64,000 bases of DNA from NCBI RefSeq assembly GCF_001941965.1, contig NZ_MKZO01000058.1, positions 124,001 through 188,000 on the forward strand, in the 5' to 3' direction. Below the pieces are notes generated by a model, which had not been told where the DNA came from, did not search any database, and was given only the letters and a program-made list of their open reading frames with translations. This stretch comes from Pseudomonas putida. GTDB lineage: Bacteria; Pseudomonadota; Gammaproteobacteria; Pseudomonadales; Pseudomonadaceae. Shown here one piece after another: positions 25,261-33,473 of this stretch. A program made the translations under genes and the position numbers. How positions within the stretch are numbered: position 1 is the first letter of the stretch; every line of letters begins with the position of its first letter.

Positions 25261-26001
25261 TTAGCGCCGGTTCTTCTCGAGAGAGAAGACGAACGGTGCC
25301 TTCAGGTCGATGACGCCGTTGGTCAGGATGTCCTTCGGCGGCGCGGGCAGCGGTTGCGCTCTGCGGATCATTTCCAGGGTCGCGCGGTCCAGCGAGGCAC
25401 TGCCGGACTTGCCGACCAGCTCGTAAGACACCACGCGGCCTTCGGAGTCGACCACGAAGCGCAGCTGGGTGATACCGGTCTGGCCGCGGCGACGCGCATC
25501 TTCCGGATAGCGCTTGAACTTGGCCAGGTGGTTCAGCAGCTCGCTCTGCCAGGTTGCCTTGGCCTGGCTGTTGCTCGGCACGCTCGGCGCCGGAGCAGCC
25601 GATTTGGTGGCTGGCGCCGGGCTTGGCGGGGCGTCGGCAACTTCCTGCTCGACCGGTTTCTCCTTCGGCTCTTCCTTCTGCTCAGGCTTGGGCGGTTGTG
25701 GCTTGGCCTTCGGCTTGGCAGGCTTGGGAATCGCGATCTTCGGCTTCGGCGCCTCGACCAGCTTCGGCAGCGGCGGTTCTTCCACCGGTGCCGGTGGCTG
25801 TGGCGGCGTCACCACCTGGGGCGGTGGTGGCGGTGCCGGCTCCGGCATCGGTGGCATTGCGATCATCATGGCCGCAGGCGGCAATTCGATAGCCTCTGGC
25901 CGGGACCAGTTCAGGGTCAGCGCAATGGCGATGGCATGCACCGCCAGCACGAGAAACAGGCTACCGCCATAACGCCCCAGCTTGTACCGGGTCTCGATCA
26001 T
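25261..26001 (-). CDS. Energy transducer TonB
   Basis: A 246-residue inner-membrane protein that passes proton-motive energy to outer-membrane receptors. A single membrane anchor (about residues 14-32, SLFLVLAVHAIAIALTL) is followed by a long Pro/Lys/Glu-rich spacer (about 40-145) that spans the periplasm. The C-terminal TonB domain (about 155-246) contains the RYPEDARRRGQTGITQLRFVVDSEGRV signature. The start overlaps the exbD stop by four bases. It works with ExbB and ExbD encoded just upstream. Confidence 0.95.
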   Translation of the reverse strand: MIETRYKLGRYGGSLFLVLAVHAIAIALTLNWSRPEAIELPPAAMMIAMPPMPEPAPPPPPQVVTPPQPPAPVEEPPLPKLVEAPKPKIAIPKPAKPKAKPQPPKPEQKEEPKEKPVEQEVADAPPSPAPATKSAAPAPSVPSNSQAKATWQSELLNHLAKFKRYPEDARRRGQTGITQLRFVVDSEGRVVSYELVGKSGSASLDRATLEMIRRAQPLPAPPKDILTNGVIDLKAPFVFSLEKNRR

Positions 26002-26426
26002 TTCTTCGCTGCCGTCTCAAGCCCGACCAGGCCGACCTTGAGGTAGCCGGCGGCGCGCAGAATGTTCATGACGTCCATCAGATCGCCGTAGTCCACGCCC
26101 TTGTCGGCCTGGAAGAAGATCGTGGTTTCCTTGTCGCCCTTGGTCTTGGCATCCAGCATCGGACCCAGTTGGTCGTGCTGCTGGACCAGTTCTTCACCGA
26201 GGTAAAGCTTCTGGTCGGCCTTGACGCTGAGGAACACCGGTTTTTCCGGCCTGGGCGCGGGCTTCGCCGTCGAGGCCGGCAGGTCGACCTTGATGTCGAC
26301 CGTCGCCAGGGGTGCCGCGACCATGAAGATGATCAGCAGCACCAGCATCACGTCGATGAACGGCGTTACGTTGATTTCGTGGTTCTCGGCGAGATCGTCG
26401 CCACCTTCATTAAGATGCAGGCCCAT
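25998..26426 (-). CDS. Biopolymer transport protein ExbD
   Basis: A 142-residue single-span membrane protein of the TonB motor. The motif INVTPFIDVMLVLLIIFMVAAPLA (residues 19-42) contains the conserved membrane Asp (D26) needed for proton use. The periplasmic domain follows to residue 142. It begins three bases after the exbB stop and overlaps tonB by four bases, indicating a tightly coupled operon. Confidence 0.96.
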   Translation of the reverse strand: MGLHLNEGGDDLAENHEINVTPFIDVMLVLLIIFMVAAPLATVDIKVDLPASTAKPAPRPEKPVFLSVKADQKLYLGEELVQQHDQLGPMLDAKTKGDKETTIFFQADKGVDYGDLMDVMNILRAAGYLKVGLVGLETAAKK

Positions 26427-26429
26427 GGC

Positions 26430-27428
26430 TTACCCCACTTTCACCATGTGCGGCTGAGCGGAACGCTCGCCTGGCTGGTGGTCCAGATCGCGGCTGACCA
26501 GCAGCAGGACCTGCGCCGAGGCGTCGGAAACCTGGGCCTTGTAGCCGGCGATGGAACGGGCGAAGACGTTGTAGATCACCACGGCCGGGATGGCTGCGAC
26601 CAGGCCCAGGGCGGTGGCCAGCAGGGCTTCGGCGATACCCGGGGCGACCACGGCGAGGTTGGTGGTCTGGGTCTTGGCGATGCCGATGAAGCTGTTCATG
26701 ATGCCCCACACGGTGCCGAACAGACCGACGAACGGTGCAGTGGAACCGATGGTGGCGAGGACGCCGGTGCCGCTGGACATGTTGCGGCCGCTGGCGGCTA
26801 CCAGGCGTTCCAGGCGGAAGCTGACGCGCTCCTTGATACCCTCTTTCTCGCGGGCGTTGGCCGAGAGGTGCATTTCCTCGAGGGCATCGTGGATCAGCAC
26901 ATGGGCCAGGGTGCCCGGCTTGTCGGCCTTGTCGGCGGCGTCCTTGAGCGAAACGGACTTCTTCAGTGCGGCGATCTCACCACGCAGGCGGCGTTTGGCA
27001 CCCAGCAGCTCGAAGCCTTTGGCGATCCAGATGGTCCAGGTGATGATCGAGGCGATGGCCAGGCCGATCATCACCGCTTTGACCACCACGTCGGCGTTCT
27101 GGTACATGCCCCATGGCGACAGGTCGTGGCCCATGCCCAGGGTGGTGTCTTCAGCCAGAGGCTCGCCGTCCGCATTCAGGGGCTCGGCTGCGCCTTCCAC
27201 TGGCGCTGCGGCCGGATCGACCGGAGCGGCGGCGGCTTGTTCTGCACCTGGAGCGGCAGCTTCTGCGCTCGGGTTCGCTGGAGCGGCGGCTGCGGCAGGT
27301 GCTGCCGAAGCTGCCGTTGGCTCTTCAGCCATCGCGGCGGGTGCCAGCAGCAGGCTGAACATCAGCGCTGCGATGGCGCGCAGGGCGCGCGACGTGGTTG
27401 GCGAAGCGGAAGGTTGGATGCGTGTCAT
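26430..27428 (-). CDS. TonB-system biopolymer transport protein ExbB
   Basis: A 332-residue MotA/TolQ/ExbB-family channel subunit. Residues 1-34 form a signal peptide ending APAAMAEE. An unusual Ala/Pro-rich periplasmic stretch runs from about 36 to 90, then comes the first core helix (VVVKAVMIGLAIASIITWTIWIAKG). The signature ATIGSTAPFVGLFGTVWGIMNSFIGIA is near 214-240, and a third helix near 257-280. The long N-terminal extension is typical of Pseudomonas ExbB and absent from E. coli ExbB (244 residues). It is the first gene of the operon. Confidence 0.94.
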   Translation of the reverse strand: MTRIQPSASPTTSRALRAIAALMFSLLLAPAAMAEEPTAASAAPAAAAAPANPSAEAAAPGAEQAAAAPVDPAAAPVEGAAEPLNADGEPLAEDTTLGMGHDLSPWGMYQNADVVVKAVMIGLAIASIITWTIWIAKGFELLGAKRRLRGEIAALKKSVSLKDAADKADKPGTLAHVLIHDALEEMHLSANAREKEGIKERVSFRLERLVAASGRNMSSGTGVLATIGSTAPFVGLFGTVWGIMNSFIGIAKTQTTNLAVVAPGIAEALLATALGLVAAIPAVVIYNVFARSIAGYKAQVSDASAQVLLLVSRDLDHQPGERSAQPHMVKVG

Positions 27429-27512
27429 GCTGGCCGGACCTGATGAAGAAGAATGAGTGGATGCTCTTCAGGGCCTCGAAACAGGCCGAGAACAGAAAAA
27501 TGGGCGGCCATT

Positions 27513-27531
27513 ATTGCAAGTAATTCTTGTT
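27513..27531 (-). promoter_or_regulatory. Possible Fur box before exbB
   Basis: On the minus strand ACAAGAATTACTTGCAATA matches part of the Fur consensus. TonB systems are usually iron-regulated, which supports it, but the match is imperfect. Confidence 0.35.
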
Positions 27532-27625
27532 AGCAGAAGTAATAAAGTAGCTTTTTTTACTTCGATCGCTAGCCGCCTATCGATTTTGCCGGGATAGTTC
27601 AGCCTTTGATTACGGGAGTTTCAGC

Positions 27626-28486
27626 ATGTCAGCATCTTCGGTTCTGGTAGTCGGCTGCGGCGATGTCGGGGGCCGACTGGCCACGCAATTGCTGGCGGGC
27701 GGCTGGGCAGTGAGTGGTTTGCGGCGCAACGCCAGCGCGGTGCCGGCGGGCGTCACGGCCATTGCTGCTGACCTTGAACAGCGCGAAATTCCGGCAGATT
27801 GGCCGACGATCGCCCCCGATTACCTGGTCTATTGCGTTGCGGCGAGCCAGCACGACGAGCCGGGTTATCGCTCGGCCTATGTCGAGGGGCTGCGCAATGT
27901 GCTGGTTTGGCTCGCCGAGCGTGGACAGAAGCCGCGGCGCCTGCTGTTCGTCTCCAGCAGCAGCGTGTTCGCGCAGAAGGACGGGGAGTGGATCGACGAA
28001 ACCGCCGAGACCGTCCCGCAGGAGTACTCCGGGCGGGTGATGCTGGAAGCCGAGCGTCTGGCGCTGGACAGCGGGATTCCGGCCAGTGTCGTGCGGTTGA
28101 CCGGAATCTACGGACCGGGTCGTGAGTGGCTGCTGAGCCAGGTTCGGCAGGGCTATCGGGTGACGGAAGAGCCGCCGCTGTACGGCAACCGCATCCATGC
28201 CGAGGATGCCGCCGGGTTGTTGGCGTTTCTGCTGCGTGCCGATCACGATGGGCGGGCGCTGGATGCCTGCTATATCGGCGTGGATGATGCGCCGGCGCCG
28301 TTGGCCGAGGTGGTGGCCTGGCTGCGTGAGTACATGGGGGTTACCGAGTGGTCGGAGCAGCAGCGGGTGCGGCGCACTGGTAGCAAGCGCTGCAGCAATG
28401 CCCGCGCCCGGGCGTTGGGCTGGGCCCCGACCTATCCGAGCTACCGCGAGGGCTACGCCGCGATCCTCGAGAGCCAAAAGCCCTAA
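27626..28486 (+). CDS. SDR / NAD-dependent epimerase-like protein (YeeZ-type)
   Basis: A 286-residue extended short-chain dehydrogenase. The N-terminal Rossmann motif is VLVVGCGDVGGRLATQLL (residues 6-23). FVSSSSVFAQKDGEW (near 108-122) marks the active-site serine region, but the usual YxxxK is replaced by EYSGRVMLEAE, so catalysis is uncertain. LTGIYGPGRE near 154-163 follows the family. YeeZ-like proteins have no established substrate. The gene is transcribed alone, divergent from exbB. Confidence 0.72.
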   Translation: MSASSVLVVGCGDVGGRLATQLLAGGWAVSGLRRNASAVPAGVTAIAADLEQREIPADWPTIAPDYLVYCVAASQHDEPGYRSAYVEGLRNVLVWLAERGQKPRRLLFVSSSSVFAQKDGEWIDETAETVPQEYSGRVMLEAERLALDSGIPASVVRLTGIYGPGREWLLSQVRQGYRVTEEPPLYGNRIHAEDAAGLLAFLLRADHDGRALDACYIGVDDAPAPLAEVVAWLREYMGVTEWSEQQRVRRTGSKRCSNARARALGWAPTYPSYREGYAAILESQKP

Positions 28487-28490
28487 AGCA

Positions 28491-28587
28491 CGACGCGGAC
28501 CCCTGTGGGAGCTGGCTTGCCAGCGATAGCTATGGTGAATTCACTACAGCAATCGCTGGCAAGCCAGCTCCCACAGGGTCCGCGTCG
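28491..28587. repeat. REP inverted pair, GTGGGAG-outside layout
   Basis: Arms with core GTGGGAGCTGGCTTGCCAGC surround a spacer with GTGAATTCAC. The inverted symmetry extends outward through CGACGCGGACC, so the whole element is about 97 bases. It lies between convergent genes. Confidence 0.9.
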
Positions 28588-28593
28588 CGGGTG

Positions 28594-29331
28594 TTATTTG
28601 CGCTCGAGCAACCAGCGCCGGGCCCCCGGCCGCAGCTCCGGCATTTCATCCGGCCGCGCTTCGTTGACGGCCTGGAAAATCTCCAGCTGCTTGCCGTCAC
28701 GCTTGAAGATCCACGGGTTGCCTTGCTGATTGCGCTCCAGCCACATGCTGTCGTACTTGCCGGTCATGGTCGCGCAATCGCCGGCCAGGCACAGGGCATA
28801 GCGGTCGAGGTTGGGCAGGCCGTCGAGGCTGCCGTTATCCCGGAAACGCACGGTGCCGCCCAGGCCCGGGCCGTCGAGGACGCGCCAGTCGCCTTTCATG
28901 TAGGCGCCGTACAGCGCCTTCTCGAAAATCGCGCCCGGCGGAACATCAGGATCGATTTCGTTGGTATTGCGCTGGAAACGCTGCTCCGGCGCCCATTCGC
29001 TGCTCGCCTGGACCAGTTCCTTGCCGTCCAGCTCGAGGTTCTCCACCTGGTCGCCTTCCAGCTGCACTTGCCAGTGGTCCTCGTCGATGGCCTTCAGACG
29101 GCCCTCGACCAGTTCGAAACCGTTGCTGTAACTGGCCTGGCCCGCGGCAATATTGACCTTCCACTCGAAGTTCGGACCGTTGCGCTCCAGCGCGTAGCGC
29201 AGGCCGGTGCCCTTGGAGGCAGCATCGATCGCGGCCTGGTTGATCCAGATGCCGTTGTAGTCTTCGGGTTTGTGGCTGGCGCAGCCGCCCAGCAGTGCGG
29301 CAACCAGGGAAAGGGCAAGCGCGTGGCGCAT
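28594..29331 (-). CDS. Predicted lipoprotein of unknown function
   Basis: A 245-residue protein with a lipoprotein signal: hydrophobic ALALSLVAALLGGCASH with the modified Cys at about residue 17. The mature part is a soluble, beta-rich periplasmic or outer-membrane-anchored domain, with NGIWINQAAIDAASKGTGLRYALERNG near its start and two cysteines in YALCLAGDCATMTGKY. I do not recognise the family. It is immediately downstream of ridA on the same strand (56-base gap) and could be co-transcribed, but nothing else hints at a role. Confidence 0.75.
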   Translation of the reverse strand: MRHALALSLVAALLGGCASHKPEDYNGIWINQAAIDAASKGTGLRYALERNGPNFEWKVNIAAGQASYSNGFELVEGRLKAIDEDHWQVQLEGDQVENLELDGKELVQASSEWAPEQRFQRNTNEIDPDVPPGAIFEKALYGAYMKGDWRVLDGPGLGGTVRFRDNGSLDGLPNLDRYALCLAGDCATMTGKYDSMWLERNQQGNPWIFKRDGKQLEIFQAVNEARPDEMPELRPGARRWLLERK

Positions 29332-29387
29332 GACGGGGTCCTTCAGGATAAAGATGCGGCGAACCGGACGGCTCGCCGCAGGGGGTA

Positions 29388-29768
29388 TTACTCGAGTACC
29401 AGGATAGCGTCCATCTCGACCTGCGAACCGCGTGGCAGGGCGGCAACGCCGATGGCCGCACGGGCAGGGTATGGCTGCTCGAAGTAGCGGCCCATGACCT
29501 CGTTGACCTTGGCGAAGTGGCTCAGGTCGGTCAGGAAGATGTTCAGCTTGACGATGTCCTTGAAGGAGCCGCCAGCCGCTTCGGCCACCGCCTTGAGGTT
29601 CTCGAACACCTGGACGGTCTGGGCTTCGAAGCCCTCTACCAGCTCCATGGTCTTCGGATCGAGGGGGATCTGGCCCGACATGTAGACGGTGTTGCCAGCC
29701 TTGATCGCCTGGGAGTAGGTGCCGATGGCGGCAGGTGCCTTGTCGCTGTTGATGACGGTCTTGGTCAT
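29388..29768 (-). CDS. RidA family reactive-intermediate deaminase
   Basis: A 126-residue YjgF/YER057c/UK114 protein that hydrolyses enamine/imine intermediates made by PLP enzymes, protecting them from damage. Visible features are YSQAIKAGNTVYMSGQIPLDPKTMELVEG (near 17-45) and RAAIGVAALPRGSQVEMDAILVLE, with the conserved Arg and Glu that bind the substrate carboxylate. ATG 29768 has AAGGAG six bases upstream. It follows spoT closely on the same strand, the standard spoT-ridA order. Confidence 0.95.
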   Translation of the reverse strand: MTKTVINSDKAPAAIGTYSQAIKAGNTVYMSGQIPLDPKTMELVEGFEAQTVQVFENLKAVAEAAGGSFKDIVKLNIFLTDLSHFAKVNEVMGRYFEQPYPARAAIGVAALPRGSQVEMDAILVLE

Positions 29769-29791
29769 GGTGACTCCTTGCAAGGGAAGGG

Positions 29792-31903
29792 CTACGCGCG
29801 CATGCGGGTGATTCGGATGACCCCCGTCAGCGCACGCAGTTTCTTGATCACGCGGGCCAGGTGCACGCGGTCGTGCACGCTGACCACCAACTGGACGACG
29901 CTGATGCGGCCATCACGCTCATCCATGCTGATTTTCTCGATGTTGCCATCGGCGGCGTTGACGCTGCTGGCCAGCAGGGCGATCAGGCCGCGCTGGTGTT
30001 CCAGCTCGACGCGCAGTTCGACGTTGAACTCGCCGGTGACGTCCTTGGCCCAGGACAACTGGATGCACTTTTCCGGGTTGTGGCGGATTTCGCTGATGTT
30101 CCGGCAGTTCTCCAGGTGCACCACCATGCCCTTGCCCGCCGACAGGTGACCGACGATCGGGTCCCCCGGGATCGGCGTGCAGCACTTGGCGTAGCTCAGC
30201 ACCAGACCTTCGGTCCCGCGGATCGCCAGCGGGCCTTCCGGGTTCGGCAACTGCTCGCCCTCGGTGGACAGCAGGCGGCGGGCGACCACGTAGGCCATGC
30301 GGTTGCCCAGGCCGATGTCTTCCAGCAGGTCTTCGATCAGTTCCAGACGGTACTCGGCGAGCATCGCCTGGATGCGCTCCTGCGGAATCTTGTCGAGGGC
30401 GCTGTCGAAACCGTTGAGCACCTTGTTCAGCAGGCGTTCGCCGAGGTTGATCGACTCGGAACGGCGCTGCAGCTTGAGCGCGTGGCGAATGTGCGTGCGT
30501 GCCTTGCCGGTGACCACGAAGTTGAGCCAGGCCGGGTTCGGCCGGGCGCCCGGGGCGCTGACGATCTCGACGGTGGAGCCGCTTTGCAGCGGTTCCGACA
30601 GCGGCGCCAGGCGGCGGTTGATGCGGCAGGCGATGCAGCTGTTGCCGACGTCGGTGTGCACCGCGTAGGCGAAGTCGACCGCGGTGGAGCCTTTGGGCAG
30701 CTCCATGATGCGGCCCTTGGGCGTGAACACGTAGACCTCGTCCGGGAACAGGTCGATCTTCACGCTCTCGATGAACTCGAGGGAGTTGCCCGCACGTTGC
30801 TGCAGTTCCAGCACGCCCTTGACCCACTGCCGTGCGCGGGCGTGGGTGCCGCCTTTCGGCTTCTCGTCATCGCTGGACTTGTACAGCCAGTGCGCGGCGA
30901 TGCCGTTGTTGGCCATCTCTTCCATCTCGCGGGTGCGAATCTGGATCTCGATGGGCACGCCATGCATGCCGAACAGGGTGGTATGCAGCGACTGGTAGCC
31001 GTTGGCCTTGGGGATCGCGATGTAGTCCTTGAAGCGCCCGGGCAGCGGCTTGTACAGGTTGTGCACGGCGCCGAGCACGCGGTAGCAGGTGTCGACCTTG
31101 TCGACGATGATGCGGAACGCGTAGACATCCATGATCTCGTTGAAGGCGCGGCGCTTTCCGCGCATCTTCTTGTAGATGCCATAGATGTGCTTCTGCCGGC
31201 CGCTGACCTCGCCTTCGATACCGTCGACGGCCAGGCAGTGGCTCAGCGACTCCTCGATCTTGTTGACGATTTCCTTGCGGTTGCCACGGGCGCGCTTGAC
31301 CGCCTGGTAGATGCGCGCCGAGCGCATCGGGTACATCGCCTTGAAGCCCAGGTCCTCGAACTCGATGCGCACGCTGTGCATGCCGAGGCGGTTGGCGATC
31401 GGGGCGTAGATCTCGAGGGTTTCCTTGGCGATGCGCCGGCGCTTTTCGCCGGACAGCACTTCCAGGGTGCGCATGTTGTGCAGGCGGTCGGCCAGCTTGA
31501 CCAGGATCACGCGGATATCCCGGGCCATGGCCATGGCCATCTTCTGGAAGTTTTCCGCCTGGGCCTCGGCCTTGGTCTCGAAGTTCATCTGGGTCAGCTT
31601 GCTGACGCCATCGACCAGCTCGGCGACGGTCTCGCCAAACTGCGAACTGAGGGCTTCCTTGGCGATGCCGGTGTCTTCGATCACGTCGTGCAGCATGGCC
31701 GCCATCAGGCTCTGATGGTCCATGTGCATGTCGGCGAGGATGCTGGCGACCGCCAGCGGATGCGTGACGTACGCCTCGCCGCTGCGGCGGCGCTGGCCGT
31801 CGTGGGCCTGCTCGGCGTAGAAATAGGCCCGGCGGACCAGGTTGACCTGGTCTGGACCCAGATAGGTCGATAGGCGATCGGCGAGGGCGTCTATGCTCGG
31901 CAA
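29792..31903 (-). CDS. Bifunctional (p)ppGpp synthetase/hydrolase SpoT
   Basis: A 703-residue stringent-response enzyme. The N-terminal HD hydrolase has HPLAVASILADMHMD and LHDVIEDTG (about residues 45-75). The RelA/SpoT synthetase domain spans about 230-350 (YKKMRGKRRAFNEIMDVYAFRIIV and GVPIEIQIRTREME). TGS domain is about 385-445 and the C-terminal ACT domain about 630-703. There is no suitable ATG: TTG at 31903 with AGGAGGTC seven bases upstream gives PSIDALADRLSTYLG, the usual Pseudomonas N-terminus. rpoZ lies upstream and ridA downstream. Confidence 0.95.
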   Translation of the reverse strand: MPSIDALADRLSTYLGPDQVNLVRRAYFYAEQAHDGQRRRSGEAYVTHPLAVASILADMHMDHQSLMAAMLHDVIEDTGIAKEALSSQFGETVAELVDGVSKLTQMNFETKAEAQAENFQKMAMAMARDIRVILVKLADRLHNMRTLEVLSGEKRRRIAKETLEIYAPIANRLGMHSVRIEFEDLGFKAMYPMRSARIYQAVKRARGNRKEIVNKIEESLSHCLAVDGIEGEVSGRQKHIYGIYKKMRGKRRAFNEIMDVYAFRIIVDKVDTCYRVLGAVHNLYKPLPGRFKDYIAIPKANGYQSLHTTLFGMHGVPIEIQIRTREMEEMANNGIAAHWLYKSSDDEKPKGGTHARARQWVKGVLELQQRAGNSLEFIESVKIDLFPDEVYVFTPKGRIMELPKGSTAVDFAYAVHTDVGNSCIACRINRRLAPLSEPLQSGSTVEIVSAPGARPNPAWLNFVVTGKARTHIRHALKLQRRSESINLGERLLNKVLNGFDSALDKIPQERIQAMLAEYRLELIEDLLEDIGLGNRMAYVVARRLLSTEGEQLPNPEGPLAIRGTEGLVLSYAKCCTPIPGDPIVGHLSAGKGMVVHLENCRNISEIRHNPEKCIQLSWAKDVTGEFNVELRVELEHQRGLIALLASSVNAADGNIEKISMDERDGRISVVQLVVSVHDRVHLARVIKKLRALTGVIRITRMRA

Positions 31904-31963
31904 GATTCGACCTCCTGCCGAGGATAGGGGACCCGCGCCGTACAACGTCGACCAGGCATGGAC

Positions 31964-32227
31964 TTAGACGGCCTCGTTGGCCTCGTCCTCGAAGGTCGGG
32001 AAGACCGGGTCTTCGGTGACGATATCTTCGGCGGCGATGAACTCGGGGGTGACGATACCTTCGGCGATTTCACGCAGCGCTACGACGGTAGGCTTGTCGT
32101 TTTCCCACGCCACACGTGGCTCTTTGCCGCCGGTCGCCAGTTGACGGGCACGCTTGGTGGACAGCATGACCAGCTCAAAACGGTTATCAACGTGTTCCAG
32201 GCAGTCTTCAACGGTTACGCGGGCCAT
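31964..32227 (-). CDS. RNA polymerase omega subunit RpoZ
   Basis: An 87-residue subunit that helps assemble and stabilise RNA polymerase and contributes to the ppGpp site. MARVTVEDCLEHVDNRFELVMLSTKRARQLA (residues 1-31) is the conserved helix that clasps the beta' subunit. It leads spoT and ridA. In many gammaproteobacteria gmk directly precedes it; here a 6.6-kb putrescine cluster lies in between. Confidence 0.97.
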   Translation of the reverse strand: MARVTVEDCLEHVDNRFELVMLSTKRARQLATGGKEPRVAWENDKPTVVALREIAEGIVTPEFIAAEDIVTEDPVFPTFEDEANEAV

Positions 32228-32395
32228 GGTGTTCCTCGAATAGCGAATGCGGTGTTCTGCCCAAAGGTGGGCGAGTGGACTCGGCAGTTTAAAAAATAAC
32301 CAGCCTTTAGGGAAGCGCTGTTTTCGGCCGCGAGCCCGGAATAGGCTGACGATACCTACTTGTAAGCGTCTATTTCAATAGTCTTCATCTATTGC

Positions 32396-33268
32396 TCAGA
32401 TCAATGCATTGCGCAAGCGCGGCGTGAGCTCGTCGAACAGGGTCTGCACCGAGCGCAGGGCCCGGCAATCCGGACGGGTCAGCAGCCACAACTGGGTGTC
32501 GCAGCCGGGCAGGGCATCGCTCAGTTGCGAGACGCCGGGCAGGGTATGGGCCATGTAGTCCGGGAGTGCCGCCACGCCCAGCCCGGCGCCGACCATCTGG
32601 GCGATCGAGGAGATCCCGCTGCAACGGTAGCGCGGCAGTACGCCGGGAAATTTCTCGCTGCGCCAGACCACGGTGGGGTGGTCCTGCATGGAGTCGTCGG
32701 GGGCGATCCACGGCACGCTGGCCGGGTTTTCCTCCAGGCGCGGGCGAAACTCCTCACGGCCACAGATGACGTATGACGCCGATCCCAGGCAACGTCCTAC
32801 GAGATGCTCCGGCGGGGCGTTGGTCAGGCGCAGGGCCAGGTCGGCATCCCGCCGGCTGAGGTTGGCGAAGGTGTTGGAGGTGGCCAGTTCCAGGGTCAGC
32901 GCCGGATAGGCCGGCATGAATTCGGCCAGGGCCGGCAGCAGCAGGCTGTGCAGCACGGCGTCGGTGCAGGTCAGACGCACCGTGCCGCTGACCACCTGCT
33001 CGCCATGGGCCAGGGCCACCCGCGCCGCGTCCAGCGCCTGTTCGGCACGCTCGGCCTGCTCGGCCAGGGCCTGGGCGGTGCCGGTGGGGATATAGCCCTT
33101 GCGGCTCTTCACGAACAACGCCGTACCCAGCGCCGCCTCCATCCGCCGGATCGAACGGAATACCGTGGAAACGTCGACCTTGAGCAGTTCCGCCGCCTTC
33201 GCCAGGGAGCGACCGCGGACCAAGGCGAGAACCAGGGAGAGGTCGGCGTGGCTGATCTGATATTGCAT
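32396..33268 (-). CDS. LysR family regulator, probably of the putrescine cluster
   Basis: A 290-residue LysR transcription factor. The winged helix-turn-helix (about residues 5-65) includes ALVRGRSLAKAAELLKVDVSTVFRSIRRMEAALG. The substrate-binding domain spans 90-290 with VSGTVRLTCTDAVLHSLLLPALAEF. It is divergent from the glutamine-synthetase-like gene with 205 bases between them, the classic arrangement for a LysR regulator and its target operon. The effector (a polyamine or gamma-glutamyl derivative) is inference. The frame is open 27 codons further upstream, but MQYQISHADL begins the domain correctly. Confidence 0.82.
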   Translation of the reverse strand: MQYQISHADLSLVLALVRGRSLAKAAELLKVDVSTVFRSIRRMEAALGTALFVKSRKGYIPTGTAQALAEQAERAEQALDAARVALAHGEQVVSGTVRLTCTDAVLHSLLLPALAEFMPAYPALTLELATSNTFANLSRRDADLALRLTNAPPEHLVGRCLGSASYVICGREEFRPRLEENPASVPWIAPDDSMQDHPTVVWRSEKFPGVLPRYRCSGISSIAQMVGAGLGVAALPDYMAHTLPGVSQLSDALPGCDTQLWLLTRPDCRALRSVQTLFDELTPRLRNALI

Positions 33269-33473
33269 CGGTGCACTCTTCGCTTGCCAAAACGCCAATG
33301 TCTGTTTGCGTGGAGGCCATTCTATAGTGCGAACGTGGCCGTCAAGCAAGGTTTGTCGCGCCCGCCGTTTCTTCCGATGGACTACCCGAGAACAAGACCA
33401 GCCATCGCCCCCGAATACCCGCGTTACTTCCCTACATTGCTGCCCCTATAAAAATTCCAAAGGATGCCTAGCC

